64,000 bases of DNA from the NCBI RefSeq assembly GCF_901000735.1, contig NC_081544.1, positions 19,421,358 through 19,485,357 of the forward strand. The letters run 5' to 3'. This DNA is from Corylus avellana (taxonomy: Eukaryota > Streptophyta > Magnoliopsida > Fagales > Betulaceae). The position numbers and the translations under genes are program-made. Positions 47,770 to 60,756 of this stretch are shown one piece after another. Each line of letters starts with the position of its first letter. Position 1 is the stretch's first letter. The notes beneath the pieces were generated by a model that was given only the letters and a program-made list of their open reading frames with translations, was not told where the DNA came from and ran no database searches.

Positions 47770-48126
47770 TGTGACAATCCGCTTTGTTGTGTGTTATTGG
47801 TTTTCAAAAGAAAAATTTTTAGTCACGTTTTAATCAAGCGGGTTGTCCAAGGGGGGGGGTGGGGATTCTTTTTATAATCTCATAAGGATTCATGAGAAAA
47901 CAGTGGCGGCGGATAGTTTTGGTGCTAGGATGTGGTATTACAGCCCAGTTGGTATGAAATGCTTTGACCTTAATATGTCTGTCTTGACGGTGATATGAAA
48001 TGCTGTCTGATATTTACCGTACTTTCTCAAGGTCATAATTTAGCAAATTCTGATTCGAGCATCAAGCCTAAACTTAAATTAAATGAGCTTGATTTTTTTT
48101 TTTTTTTTTTCACACAGATTAACAAG
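47770..48126 (+). promoter_or_regulatory. Upstream region of BCCIP gene
   Basis: The 357 bases between the hAT element and the BCCIP start codon must hold the promoter or leader. A pyrimidine tract followed by CACACAG at 48111-48117 looks like a 3' splice site, so the leader may contain an intron reaching upstream. A G9 run is at 47851-47859. Confidence 0.4.
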
Positions 48127-50867
48127 ATGCCCCGAAGGCCAACAAGGCACCGCCAATTGTTGAAACCTCGGCCTCTGACCTTCTCTGCTTTTTCTCGTTC
48201 AGTTGCTCAATTAGTCTCTTCTTACATGGCCAAGCGTCAAATGCAAGACTCCAAACTACACAGAGAATCTTCCTCAAAATCTGCAGGTATTTGCAATTGC
48301 ATGCTAAGTAATCTTATTAGCCTCTTCTTGCATGGCCGAGTGTCAAATGCTAGACTTTAAATTTGTTATTGTCATTTGCTCTCTGCTTGAAGTCTCTTGG
48401 TTTTAGGAAACATACTGACCACCTTTTGTCCTGCTCCTTAGGAAATAAAGTTTTTAAGCATACTTTGGAAGAGAAGAATGAACAGTATGAGTCTTCTAGT
48501 GATGAAGAGTTTGAAGTAAGCATTTTTTTTTTCTTATGGTATTCATTATTGATATATTACATTTGTTTTACAATACGTGAAATTTCCTTAGTTTTGATCA
48601 ATGTTTTTCATGTTGATCTAGTATGTATATTTATGGGAATTCCATCTGTACCTGTGAAGGGAGTAGTTCAAGCAGATTTTGCATTCTTTGATCCCAAACC
48701 CAACGACTTTCATGGAGTGAAGACCTTGCTGCAAACCTACCTTGATAATAAGCAATGGGATTTGAGTGGTTTCGTTGACTTGATACTGGGGCAGACAACA
48801 GTGGGGACTGTTGTTAAGGTAGAGGGTGACGAAGATGATGGAGTTTTCTCTGTCGTGACTGCTCTAAACTTGCAAAGATATAAGGCAAGCAACAAATACT
48901 TCTAAATCCCAACAGTATTTGCTGCAATGTATTTCTTACTGTTTTAACTGGTTTGGCATATGACCTACTATTTAGTCTCCTGACATTGTTATTTCTTTCT
49001 GGCTGTATGTCGGTTTAATATTATGTTTTCGCAAAAATGATTCTGACCTGATTATATGCCCCAGAAAAGTTTTATTAGGGGTGGAGCAGGGAAGGTCACT
49101 TGACTAACACAATGGCAAAGTGTTAATTTTTAATTATTTGCACATAAATTAGCATGGTTTGTAAAAGGACAATAAATTTATAAAACATCTCGAGTCCCAA
49201 ACTTGAGGCAGGTCTTATGTCCTTTTGCTTCAGCCCTGATTATCTTGCTAGAATGATTTGTAATTTGATGGCCAACTGGCTGGTGATTTCAACATTTTTA
49301 GATAAGCTAACTATCAGATCATTTGTCTAACCAGAAATCACGGATTTTGTACTTAACAGGACCATAAATGCATCGTGGAGTTCAAGGAGTTCCTCCTTAA
49401 AGCATGCCAGGAGGAGGATGTAGTAGATGACTTGAGATCAGTTTTGGGAGAGCAAGCACAGAATGTGGGTCTCCTGGTGTCTCAGCGTGTGGTGAATCTT
49501 CCACCCCAGCTTTTGCCACCTCTTTATGATGCCCTCTTTGATGAAATCTCATGGGCCGTAGAAGATGAGGTTAGATGATAACAGTAAGGGATGGATGAGC
49601 GTGATAAATGTCTGTTTCTTTACCTTCTGAAGCAGCTTCCTTTATTAATTGTTATCTTCTTGTTTTTCTTTTGAAGCCCACAGAAGACCTCAGGAATTCC
49701 TTCCGCTTCAATTTTTATATTCTAGTCAGTAAAATTTACAAGGTACACTGTCATAGCATCTTCTTCGTGCCCATTATTGGTTGCTATTGTTTTTTAAATG
49801 AATTGCAGTTGGTTTCAGCAATTTCTTATCTCTCTCTTACCATATCTATGTTTATTTGTTTCTGGATGCAAACTACAGCACAAAAACGCAGATCCGAGAA
49901 AGAAGCTGAGCAATGATAGTGATGAGGCAATAATATATACAAAGCCAGAAGATGAAATTTTTCACAAGGTACTGATACCTAAATTATGCCCCCCCACCAA
50001 AAAAAAAAATCATTTATATATGTACCTTTGTTTTTGTTTGGCAAGTCTACATATATCATGGTTCATGTATGTCACTTGTGACTGGATTTTTCCCAAATGC
50101 TTCTCAGATTAGCTTGTGGTCCTTCAGCTTTCCTTTGCACGCTCAGCAGCCCTCAACTCATGAGGTTAGTATTTTTTCGGCCTTATGCTAATTTGTTGTG
50201 GTTTGACTTCCCTAAATTAACTAAAACTTATACTGCCCCCCCTCCCCCCAAACCCACCAAAAAGAAAAAACAAAACAAAACTTGCACAGTAGTATGAGTT
50301 CAAGCCTACTACACTTCGTTGCAAAGTGGGCAACAAATGTTTTCAACTCTTCTTGATCATAGTGGCACAATGCTGATGGACCAAGATTTTTTTTAACAGA
50401 ATAGAGGGGTGGGACCAGAAATATGTGAACTATACTACTATATCAAGACAATGTCCTCTTTAAATTGTATATTGTTTTGTCTGAGGAATATTATTTAGTA
50501 GATTGTTATGTTTACTATCATACAACTTGATGATGTGGCAGTGAAAATAAGTTATTGGATTAGTACTTGTAAAAAAAAAAAAAATTAAGGATTGATTTTT
50601 ACTGTCATGTCATCTCAATTGTATGGTAGTTGTATAAGAGTTTACTAAATAAAAAGTATCACTCTTGTTTTTGGTTGATGCTGCTGAAGTGAATTGTTGT
50701 GTTGCCATGTGGATTCATTCTTGATAACACAAAGTTCTATTTCTTTGGTTTTAATTAATATTTTGCAGCTAAGAAATTATCGGTTTATGGGATTAGTCAT
50801 GGCTGTTGAAGCAGACAAAATTGCTACATTCCGACAAGAGTTGAAGTCTTTAATAAATGAATCCTGA
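48127..50867 (+). CDS. BCCIP: BCCIP homolog (BRCA2 and CDKN1A-interacting protein)
   Basis: Eight exons: 48127-48286, 48442-48515, 48660-48884, 49360-49569, 49677-49742, 49879-49968, 50108-50164 and 50769-50867. Phases agree and give 326 residues, close to known plant members. The N-terminus is basic (MPRRPTRHRQ), followed by an acidic SSSDEEFE. The BCCIP domain follows: QADFAFFDPKPNDFHGVK, WDLSGFVDLILGQTTVGTVV, GLLVSQRVVNLPPQLLPPLY, NSFRFNFYILVSKIYK and YRFMGLVMAVEADKIATF. In animals BCCIP binds BRCA2 and p21; the yeast relative Bcp1 acts as a chaperone of a ribosomal protein. The plant role is inferred from the family. Intron 3 starts with GC (AAG|GCAAGC) and ends AG, an uncommon donor class. 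All other introns are GT-AG. The gene looks intact. Confidence 0.92.
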
Positions 50868-51692
50868 GGCCAAGCAAAAAAATGTTCCAATTTCTTTTAG
50901 TTTAAGAGCCATCTTTTTCCTTTTTCCACCATTCCTGCAAAGGCTTTCATCAATTCACTCGTGAGCTTGTCTTCCAAATACATGTACATGCCAGATGTAT
51001 GAGGTCTCATTTTAAAAAAAATAATAATAATTTCTTTTTGCATTTCTCTTGTGCCATGAGGATTTTATATGTTTAAGGATTTCACTCAATTTTGTAATGC
51101 AGCAAGTAGACTTGATTTATGAGAGATTTCTGAAAACTTATAGTTCTTATGTTATTTACCTTTTGCTTTTGATGTTGAATTGTTTCCTCCTGGTTTGTCT
51201 CTTGATTGTTTCCCCCGTTTGCAAGAGTAGCAACAGGTGGTCGTAGAGGTGACAATAGTGATAGTGTTCTAGCAACATCATTTGCTGTAGTAGTTGTGAG
51301 ATAATAATGATGGTAATTATTGTCTTTTATTTTTATTTTTCGAAAATCTTGTTTTCCCATTTTGAGAAATTCGGTTCTACTCTCAATTTGAAACATAAAC
51401 ATGTTTTCCAATCTTTCTAATCGTTGCTTCCAAAAAACCTCATCCTACCTTGTAATACGCCATACTCATATATAGTATTTAGAGTCATATATCCTGCCTT
51501 ACCCCTTCATTCTCACATTCATGGTGTGAAGAGTCTTATAGGTGATATTATAAGATATCACTCTGGTTTTGAGAAATTATTATTATCATTATTATCATTA
51601 TTATTATTATTATTGTATTTTTTTTCCCTGAAAGTGGGATTAAAGAATTGAAGATCCCGTCTACAATCTAATAATTAATAATTATTCATTAT
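50868..51692. other. BCCIP 3' flank, no further gene
   Basis: It contains the probable 3' untranslated region and AT-rich spacer with an (ATT)n run near 51585-51615. Small ORFs here have no recognisable domain. Confidence 0.55.
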
Positions 51693-51701
51693 TTTTAGAT
51701 G

Positions 51702-52318
51702 GGGGAAAATTTACATACCTCCTTCAAATTATTACTTAATTGACAATATTTCTTTCAAACTATCAAAATTTGTTAATGTTTTCCCTAATGATGAAACTAT
51801 CTAAGTAAAATAAAAACAAAAAATGCTAAAAGTTATAGAAAAAAAATCTAAACCTAATGCATATATATAATCCTAAGGTGGCCAAATTTAAAAAATAAAT
51901 TAAAAAAATTCCTTTTTATAAGAAAAAAAATTTAAAAATGATTGATTTTTTTTTTTTTCATTTTTATTAAAATTGAAAATTTTCGTCTTTTTTTATAAAA
52001 AAAAATAAAAAATAAAAATTTCTGTTTTAAAAATATAAAAAATGTTTGTTTAAAAGAAAAAACGTTTTTTAAATATTTTTTTTTTAAAAAAATCGTTTTA
52101 AAAAATAAAATAAAATAATTATTTGTTTATTTTTTTCAAATTTATAGGGGTATTTTTGTATTGTTGAGAAATCTATAAGGGTATCTTTATCTTTTTGTTA
52201 GCCTTGGAGGAGACATTGACAATGTTTTGATAACTTGAGAGGACATTATCACAATTGAAAGTTTTGGAGGACATTGTCAATTGGGTAATAGTTTGAGGGA
52301 AGTATGTGTACTTTACCC
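51702..52318. mobile_element. Mutator-like MITE
   Basis: The 617-bp element starts GGGGAAAATTTACATACC, ends TGTGTACTTTACCC, and is flanked by TTTTAGATG (51693-51701) and TTTTAGATA (52319-52327), 8 of 9 matching. The long arms are inverted copies; the centre is made of A and T runs. Related to the MITE split at 22519-33010. Confidence 0.8.
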
Positions 52319-52741
52319 TTTTAGATATTAGCATCAAAGTCAATATAAACACGAATGATTGAAAATGACTCAATCTTCTTGAGATGTTCATTGATCCTCA
52401 AATTAAAATTCCAAACGAAATTCATAAGAGCTAAAAAAATATTCAAAATTCTTAGGTTTCCCAATTAACCTTGAGTTTTCACAAACAAAAAAATAGCAAG
52501 GAAAGCTACAAGATTTGCTTGTAGTTATATGAAAAAATTTGGTATACTTAATCCTAAAAGAAAATTATGAGCTTAACATTCGAAAAAGAAGAAGGGAAAG
52601 AGAAAGAACAGCAAACCTTTTAAAGAAAAGATTACAAATTCCAGTGTATATGACCATATGAAGAAGAGACTATGCAGGAAAATTAGGAAATTATGAAAAC
52701 AATGCACAAATATGTTGCATTATGTATGTAAATTGTATCAT

Positions 52742-52745
<4 letters not shown>

Positions 52746-52773
<28 letters not shown>

Positions 52774-52774
52774 T
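52746..52774. repeat. (ATT)n microsatellite
   Basis: About nine ATT units. Confidence 0.9.
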
Positions 52775-52912
52775 AAAGCCTAAATGTGTCTAAATTAGTA
52801 AATTTGTTAGTTGAAAATTTGGGCCTACTTAGTTGTTACAAGACTTTGGGAATTTAATTTGGGCTCACTCCTTGTCCAGTAGACAAGCATGAGAATTTGG
52901 GCACATACATCG

Positions 52913-53002
52913 ACAAGGTGTAATTGAATGAACTTGTATAAAAGGGCCTGTTATATATATAACAGGCCCTTTTTACACAAGTTCATTCAATTATCACCTT
53001 GT
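52913..53002. repeat. 90-bp near-perfect palindrome (hairpin)
   Basis: Two arms of about 44 bases meet at TATATATA near 52955-52962. The left arm begins ACAAGGTG and contains GAATGAACTTGTATAAAAGG; the right arm is its complement with about four differences. A (TA)n run follows at 53003-53022. Confidence 0.9.
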
Positions 53003-53249
53003 TATATATATATATATATATAGGATGCAGATTGTTTAAAATTTGTAAGGTATTAAATCCTAATCATTATTGAGGAAATTCTATATAGTAGAATTAGAAT
53101 ACCTTAAGAACTTTAAAGAATCCTAATCCTTGTTTATTTTCCATTTCCATTTTTTGTACTAATGATAATTACAAACTTTGCCACCAAAAAAGGGAAATAA
53201 GGTGTGGACGGAAAAAAAGGAAGAAAAAAAGAAGAAAGAAAGAAGAAGG

Positions 53250-54230
53250 GAAAAGTATACACATTCCCTCAAATTAACACTCAATTTGTAATGCCTCCCT
53301 AAATTAAATATTGCATCAATATCCCATAAATTATCAAAAATGTGCAATGTACCCTCTTTTGTACCAAAAATAACAATAATACCCTTATACAAAGTTTTAA
53401 AAAATACAAAAAATAAAAAATAAAAAAATAAAAAAAAAGAAACATAATTAATGAAAAAAAAAATGGTGACCCACAGCCAAGGCCACTGTGGGTGTTTTTA
53501 TTTTATTTTTTTCGAATGTATAAAGTAGGCCTATAAATGAGCCGAGCTTTGACAAACTCGGACTGGCTCATTTAAGAAGACAACTAATTGAGCCGAGCTT
53601 GAAACCCCTGGCTCAAGCTCGACTCGATGACAATTTTGACAGGTTCAAGATCGAGTTCAGGATCGTGAAATGGCAGTTTCGAACCGAGGCGAGCCCTCGA
53701 TTGGCTCAACTCGGCTTGGGCTCGAGCTTGGTTAAGAAGTCATACGAGTCTTAAACGAGCACCTCGGCTCGTTTAAGGCTCGTTAAGGTTATTATGTAAT
53801 TTTTTCTAAAACAGTTAAAATTCATCATTGAGTCAGGTAAGCTTCCAAAAGCCAATTATAAATAAGTTAAGATTCACTTAACAAGGTAACATTCACTAAA
53901 TCAAGTAAAATTAAGGACAATTATAACAGGGCCATGATTCATGGGAAAACCTAAAGGCTAAAACTAAGTAACTTACAATTGCAGCAATTATAAACACCAT
54001 ATCAGGGCCTTACAAATTACAACTTCAAATTGAAGAAAACAAATTAAATTACAAATCAAATTTTCATTGCCATTATCATTCATTATAAAGGCCTTTTTAG
54101 AGACATTTTTGTCTTTTTACATGACAAAATGGTCGCATTGCAAATTCTTGATAGTTTAGGAAGACATTGATGCCATTAATAATTCAGGAAGATGTACATT
54201 ATAAATTGGACGTGAACTTTTCTTGAAGAA
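53250..54230. mobile_element. Mutator-like MITE with nested GAGCTCG-rich sequence
   Basis: Inverted arms at about 53250-53360 and 54100-54230 resemble the MITE at 51702 (CTATCAAGAATTTGCAATG type). Inside, 53528-53790 is a GAGCCGAGCT/GGCTCGAGC-rich block like the ends of the hAT elements at 23446 and 45183, probably a nested or truncated copy. The target duplication was not resolved, so borders are approximate. Confidence 0.55.
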
Positions 54231-57200
54231 AAAAAGGAGGCCCATACCATTCCTAGCTTCTAGTTATATTCTGTTTGGTACGACAAAAAAATAAAAAATA
54301 AAAATGATGTTCTTTTTGGTTGTTGAGAAGCAATCAAAATAAATAGCATGGACCCTCGTATTGAACCCCTAATTACATGTGAGAACTGTAGATATCACAA
54401 TCTGTCTGGAAAGCCAACCCCTGTCGATGGGAAGAAAGAAAATAATTTTACCATGTTGTCGTGAATCACATGTTTTTATCCAACTTTAAAGAGCAATCTT
54501 TTCAAAAGTGACAGTTTAAAGACGACCCATATCTTCACACTTTGGCCGAAGCAGGGAAGGAGGGGGTCCCTAATCACATGCACAGACATGGGGGGGGGGA
54601 GGGGGGGGGTCTTTTTGTGTCTCTTTCCTAAGGGCAATTCAAGAGAGCAATGGGTTTCCAATTCTTTGGTCCTTTGAGTAGCTGCCTAAATTTATTAGCC
54701 CTACAAGAAAATATGGTCATTTAGAAGCAAGAAGAAGCCTGCAGGGCCCGGGGGGGGACATAACACACATGCCCAGTGGCCCCAAATATGTTCCCTCAAG
54801 ACTCAAGATAGCAATGCATCACATGAAAGGTACAACAATGTGTTATGGGGGCATGTGGAATAACAGAGCACGAGAGAGTGACGCTACTTAGTAGACTGCT
54901 TTATGATTGCCATATAATTGGATGATCAGTCAGTAGAAAATTAAGTATTGAATCAGTATTTATAAATAATAGCTAATTTTCACGGCTACATTATTTCAGT
55001 ATCTGACATTTATATAACAGTTTACTAAATAGTGTTATTTAGGACAAAATCGTACTCGTAAATAGAGGCACCCACAGACTCACTGCCTCTTCTCAGGTCC
55101 ACAAGAGTTTAAAAGGTATAAAAGGACTTGGTAGCTAGGTTCCCGAGACTATGTGATATACTAATTGATGCTCAATTAATCACAATTAAAGTTTATGAAC
55201 CAGGCGTCTGCAACAAAGGATTGCAGAATTTAGGTGGGAGATATCTAACAACTTCCCCTAATTATGTATCTCACTCATTTTAGTACCATATTTACCTATA
55301 AAGTATAAAATATCAAGGGTTATGACAAAGCTATTTAATTAATTAATTAATTAATTAATTTTTTAAGTATTTTGATATAATATAAATGTAAATATACTTT
55401 TTAGAAGTATATTTTAATAAGTTTCACGTTTGAAAATATTTTCTCAGCCATGTGGTCACTCCAACTAGATCGGGTGGCTGTGTGACCATCTCTCCTCTAC
55501 TTAAGGTGCCCACACGCGTCAACCCAAGTGTTTTTTTTTAAATAAAAAAAAAAAAAATTTGTCAATTTTTGTAGGTTTTTTCTTTCTATTTTTTTATTTT
55601 AAAAAAATAATAAATTAGTTCATATATTTACAAAAGTTAAACATATGTTTTTGTCAAAATGAACCAACAATAAAGTAATAATACTTTGAGCAAATTTTCC
55701 AAAGTCCTTACCATGTTCAATGGGAAAAAATGCCGAAAGAAAAGTAAAAAAAATAGAAGGAAACTTCAAAGAATATTAGTTGGCTGACCATTTTTCTTTC
55801 TTTCTTTTTGCTTTTCAGTATGCTTTGGTTGGTACAAGCCCTTCAAGACTTGAGGGCAATGATTAAAGTTCGTAGAATATCTTCAGAAAAAAAATTAAAG
55901 TTAATTGATCACAATCCATTACTAACTTCTTCAAATGGAAACAACCCTCATCATTTCCATTAATAATGAACTACAGTGTGGTTTTATCCAAAAGAAAAAG
56001 GTCACTCTTGAGTAAATCAATAAAAGTTCCATCATGAAATGAGGCATGAATTTTTCCCCTAAACTTGTTAGGAGAGATTGAGTAGAACTGCAGCATCTGT
56101 TTGTTTCTCAGGAAAATGATGAAGTCTCAAGTTCCTTTTTCTATCTGATGCCCCACCCGGAGCTTTACAAACAAAACAGGTGCCTTTTGTTGTCTGATCA
56201 AATTGCACGTGCATGCATGTTACTAATTAGTATTCATTTTTGTGTGAAATGATTATAATTAGGGTCCTCGAGGCCTTGGTGGTTGGATTAGATCAGGATA
56301 AAGAGAGATATTTGATGAACGTTGGAGAGGTGGGAATTTGTTTTAGGAGGCCACAGCAGAAAAAATCTTAAATACCCATAAAATTTCAAAACCACCATTA
56401 ATTATTTTTTATTTAATTTTTTAAATTTTTGCTCCACTCAACCTCTTCCTAAATTTGTCCCTGCTTCAACCCCAACCTAAAATTATTATAGACATTCCGA
56501 GTTAACTAATTTTAAAAGTGAGTTAGTCTGACTTTTCAATCTTATCAGTTTCAATAATTTCGATTTTAGTTTGAAAATTAGTGCATTTGGGAAAGTTTTT
56601 TTCATTTATGATTTGAAAATGGTGTTTTGACGTGGCATAGATGAAAGAAGAGTTTTTTAATGAAGCCCACATTTGAAAATATATGGTACATATATGTTTA
56701 TTTTAAGAAAATACAAACAAATATAAATTCCCTAAAAAAAGGAAAAAAAAGGAAAAGAAAAAAAGAAAAAAGAAAAGAAAAGAGAGAGTGATCGATTGAG
56801 TGGCTACCCTTAGTGAAGGAGAGGGGTGGCTGTGCGGCCACCGCCTATTTGATTTGTGGTGACACGCAGCTACCACAATAGGCTAGGGGTGGTGGTTGCG
56901 TCCACTCAAATTTATTTAATTTTAAAAAAGTAATTATGTTAGCTTCTAAGCACGTAAATGTTAAGTTTTTTCAAAATTCCTGCAAGATGGTGTGGGAATC
57001 TTCATAAAAATATTGTGTTTTTGAAACTGAAAAGAAAAGAAAAAAAAAAACACTTGGAGCATATGTTAACATAACCTTTTTTAAGTTTCGACTTTTGAAA
57101 GAATTTGAATGTCTAGTGGATGAAAATGTACGGCATGAAATCAAATGCTGAAGAATAACTATCTAAAAATTAATTAAGCTTGAGGCTATGAAAAATGAAT

Positions 57201-57276
57201 TAGGTTTAGCGGTGTGGAAAAGAAAAATGGGAAGAAAATTGAGAGGGGAGAGAAATTCAGAGAATTAGTCGCAAAC
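54231..57276. other. Gene-poor stretch
   Basis: No gene was recognised in about 3 kb. Notable pieces: G-runs at 54590-54611, a (TTAA)n microsatellite near 55335-55361, and GGTGGC/GCCACC-rich MITE remnants near 55440-55530 and 56790-56920. Long A/T tracts are common. Confidence 0.5.
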
Positions 57277-59437
57277 TGTAATGTCCTAAGAAAATCAATT
57301 AACTGGTAATTGATCCCATGATTCGTCTCCTAGCCTTATCCCTTACGGGACAAAACTCAGTGATCTTAACCTCTCATAAACAAGAAAATATAGCGAAAGA
57401 GTTTAACTACAAGAAATAAGAAAACAATAACTAAATACCACAATTATAACCACTAGAGTGAAGATAAACACCATAACATAGATAGATCTCCCAAATGTAC
57501 TGGTCAAAGACCGATAATCAAAATAGGTTACAAACCATAGAATAATTGTCTGAAAAATAAGATAACAAATCAATGTCTAATCTCAAGTAAAGCCAACACA
57601 ATGAGAATCTCAATCATCTCTGCTCGAATGGTTCCTCCATCGTCCCACATGGACTTAAGCCAAACCGGGTCAATGTCCTAAAAAATGACTTAGATTAGGT
57701 CCTGGGCCACCACCATTATTTTGTCCCAAGCCATCTTCTTCTATGCTAGCTAAACTATACAATTATACATAATGGAGGGAGGAAAATAAAATGGGTAAGT
57801 CCAAAGACTTAGTGAGTAATAATGTACATAATACCCATGCTATTTAGTGATGAACTTCATTTGGTAAATTATGCAACATTTTAGGTATGACAGTTATCCA
57901 TTAATGCAATATAGATATAGTACATGCTATAATCATGAGAATCAGTAATAGTTTAACTGTATGGTCTACTAGAGATATTACCCATTCTCAGCAAGGTAGG
58001 CGCTGTCCTGAAGGATTTGTAATACAATGCTGGTGCCCCGACTATTGTAGGCTACCGTCCATAACACTAGCAACCTAACCGAGTTTGACCTCGGGTGGCA
58101 CATGCTACTAATGATGTACGTCCTGTAGTGACCCGTCCATTAAAGCTGTGTCGGTCACAAAATAACAATTGGATCCAAGGCCCATATATATCACATCTAC
58201 ACACATTTGACCATAGAGTTAACATGCATAGTAAGCCCATGGCCGTTATCCCGCACGTATCAGTGTATTATATCATATGATGCAATTAGTCTTGTCCGTA
58301 TTGTACATGCATGTCTTTACAAGTTTCATCGTCATTATCTTGTTTGTAGCACATTTTCACAAATGATAGAATTCATGATGCAGCAAAATATATTTCATGA
58401 GAGTTATAAACATGCATGTTTGGTATACAAAATAGTTGTGCAATGCAGAAAAAGGAATAGCGAGCATTATGTGAGTTCGTACTCACTGGGGTCGTACAAA
58501 TCCTCCGAAAAGTCCTCCAAGGAGTCTAGATTCTCCAAATATGTGGAAAGCCTACTATTAGTCCTAAGTCCAAGCTAAAACGAACCTAGAACATGAAATA
58601 GGAGCTATAGAACGTCGGGCCAAGATGGCGTTCCCCTGAAGCGTTTCTAGGCGAGTGCTCGGACCCTAGGTCGAGCGTTCGGCCAAAGAGGTTCAAGTGG
58701 AACCTCATTTGGTCCAATGTTCTCCTAAGCCTCCCTAAACTAGTCCTAAGGCTACAAAATGGTCTCTAACACTTCCTAACCCGAAACAACATCTCTATGC
58801 ATAAAAAAATAGGTTCAACAAGAAAGAAATGCTAAACCAATCTTAAGTCAAGATCAAAGACAACAACCTAACTAGAAGCTCAAACCAACAACTAAACTAT
58901 TATAAAGCTAGCACAATATCTAAGGAAAAACACTTAGAGAGAGATGATTACCTTGACAGAGCAAGAACCTCAAGAAGCTCCGCATTCTTCAAGAACACTA
59001 AGGTAATCACTCAAGGCTTACAACAACATTCAAGTAGCAATTCTAGAGGGCACAGAGGCTAAATAGGGTTCAGGGGTCGAGTGTGGGGTGTTATATATAG
59101 GGGGAAAAAGTTGAGGGCTTTGTAGGAGCATGCTTGCAGAGCAGCAAGCGCTCGGTACTATAGTGCCGAGCGTTCGCGTACTATTTACCAAGTGGTTTTT
59201 GGGTTGCAGTCGTACACTCGGGTAATATCCAGTGGTTAACCAAAGGTCAACATGCGCTTGGGCTGGTCCTTACATGTGCGCTCGTGTACTATTGACAGGC
59301 GAGTGTCCCCACACAAGTGTTTGGCCAGAGAGTCGAATTTCCCAAAATGATCCTCCAGCTATCCCTAGTGACCCAAAGATCCAATTAATCCCTCTAACCA
59401 ACATATCTTAGCCTAGTTGATTATTTGTGTCACTACA
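57277..59437 (+). repeat. Solo LTR copy G4 (gypsy-like)
   Basis: The 2161-bp unit starts TGTAATGTCC and ends GTGTCACTACA. It shares the G1 landmarks in order, including GTGCCCCGAC and GGATCCAAGGCCCATA segments, and is nearly the same length as G1. A TATATAGGGGG box lies near 59093. Palindromes of CGAGCGCTCG type lie near 58654, 58674, 59147 and 59165. Flanks CAAAC and GTAAC match only partly, so this is an older insertion or the left end is off by a base. Confidence 0.75.
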
Positions 59438-59614
59438 GTAACAGTAGAGCGAATTGCTATAGTGAAAGTGTAAAAGGGAGATTAAGCATGCGAAGTAAGT
59501 AAGCTCTCTTCGAAAAAGGCCAAATATGCTTGGTACAGACTTATTGATAGTAAAATTGTTTATAGTTCCCTTAAGATGAATGGAAAACTTCGAGCCACTA
59601 ATAATGAGTTATTT

Positions 59615-60260
59615 TAGGGTGCTAAATTTTATAGATAGTTAGTTGATAGTATCACCTATCTTACTATTACAATTGAAGATATTTTCCTATGCAATTTATC
59701 TCGTTAGTTAGTTTATGACTGCGCTTTGCTCTATTCATTGCTTGTTCGTCGTATCCTCCATTATGTGAAGGGAACACTATTTCATGGTTTGCATTTTCTC
59801 CTTTAATTCATCTTCAAACTTACGTGTGTATTTATCGACTTGATTGGGCAAGTGATCCGACTAACTGTTGCTTCAACACGACTACTCTTTCCTAGTGGGT
59901 GATTCTTTCATTTCTTAATTAGCACAACAAGAAACAATCTAATGTTGCTCACTCTAGTACTGAAGTTGAGTACCATAGTCTGGTTGTCAACACTTTCAAG
60001 CTTCTCTGGTTACGTTGGCTTTTACAGGTGGTAGGTGTTCTTTAGCCGTCTAGATTCCTTATTTGTGACAAATTGACAATCAAAGTGCAATTCAGATTTT
60101 CTAAACACATTGAGATTGATTGTAATTTTGTGCATCATCTATTGCAGAGAATTCTCTACCTCTGTCCTACTGCGTCTACTGACCAGCTAGCTGATGTATT
60201 CATCAAATCACATCCATCTCAAAGTTTTTTTTTTTTTGTTACCTTGAGTTTGAAAGGGGA
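59615..60260 (+). pseudogene. Copia reverse transcriptase end and RNase H, broken
   Basis: The plus strand keeps LVDSITYLTIT and RRILHYVKGTLFHGLHF from the end of the RT region. RNase H motifs follow: LDWASDPTN, QSNVAHSSTEVEYHSL, WLRWLL, SKHIEIDCNFVHH and STDQLADVFIKS. Several stops and frameshifts break it. It lies directly upstream of the 3' LTR, so it is the 3' remnant of a copia element whose 5' part is missing. It belongs to a different insertion from the copia copy at the window start, which is on the other strand and lacks this part. Confidence 0.85.
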
Positions 60261-60544
60261 TGTCAGAATCTATTATGATACTTTCCCATTTAGCCTAATA
60301 TTAGAATCTTATACTAGTGAGATCCCTTGTCATTCATACACTATATCATAAATTGATTTATTTTCCTTGTATAGTTTGATATTATTATGTAATATTTATT
60401 ATTAATAATTGTCTCATTTCATTCTCTCTGTATTTCCTATTCTTTCTTGCCTCATTGTACTATAAATAAGCCTTGTTTATATAAGTTGATCAACATAGAA
60501 ATATACAGTTCTCATTTCTATACTTTTCTTTAGTTCTTTCTACA
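60261..60544 (+). repeat. Copia 3' LTR
   Basis: A polypurine tract (TTGAAAGGGGA) ends at 60260 and the LTR begins TGTCAGAATC, ending CTACA at about 60544. A TATAAATA box-like motif lies near 60470. The 5' border is firm; the 3' border is inferred from the TGT...ACA pattern. Confidence 0.75.
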
Positions 60545-60756
60545 TTGAGTTTTTGCTGCAAAATTATTTTTAGTACAATAAATGCACTATGTAGCTCCAA
60601 TGTGAAAATGGGATTGAAACTATTTTCTGTATGCTAGGAGGATAGTGAACAAAAAATTAGAGTATGAGTGTTGCATCTTGTTCCTTTTAAATAAAGACAG
60701 CTTGAAGATAAATTTGAAGCTAACCATGTTTGTTCTGTAAACAAAAAGCTAGATGT

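Noticed and set aside
53528..53790. A fourth full hAT-like GAGCTCG element
   Set aside because: Only one arm-like block is visible; no second terminus or 8-bp duplication could be matched.
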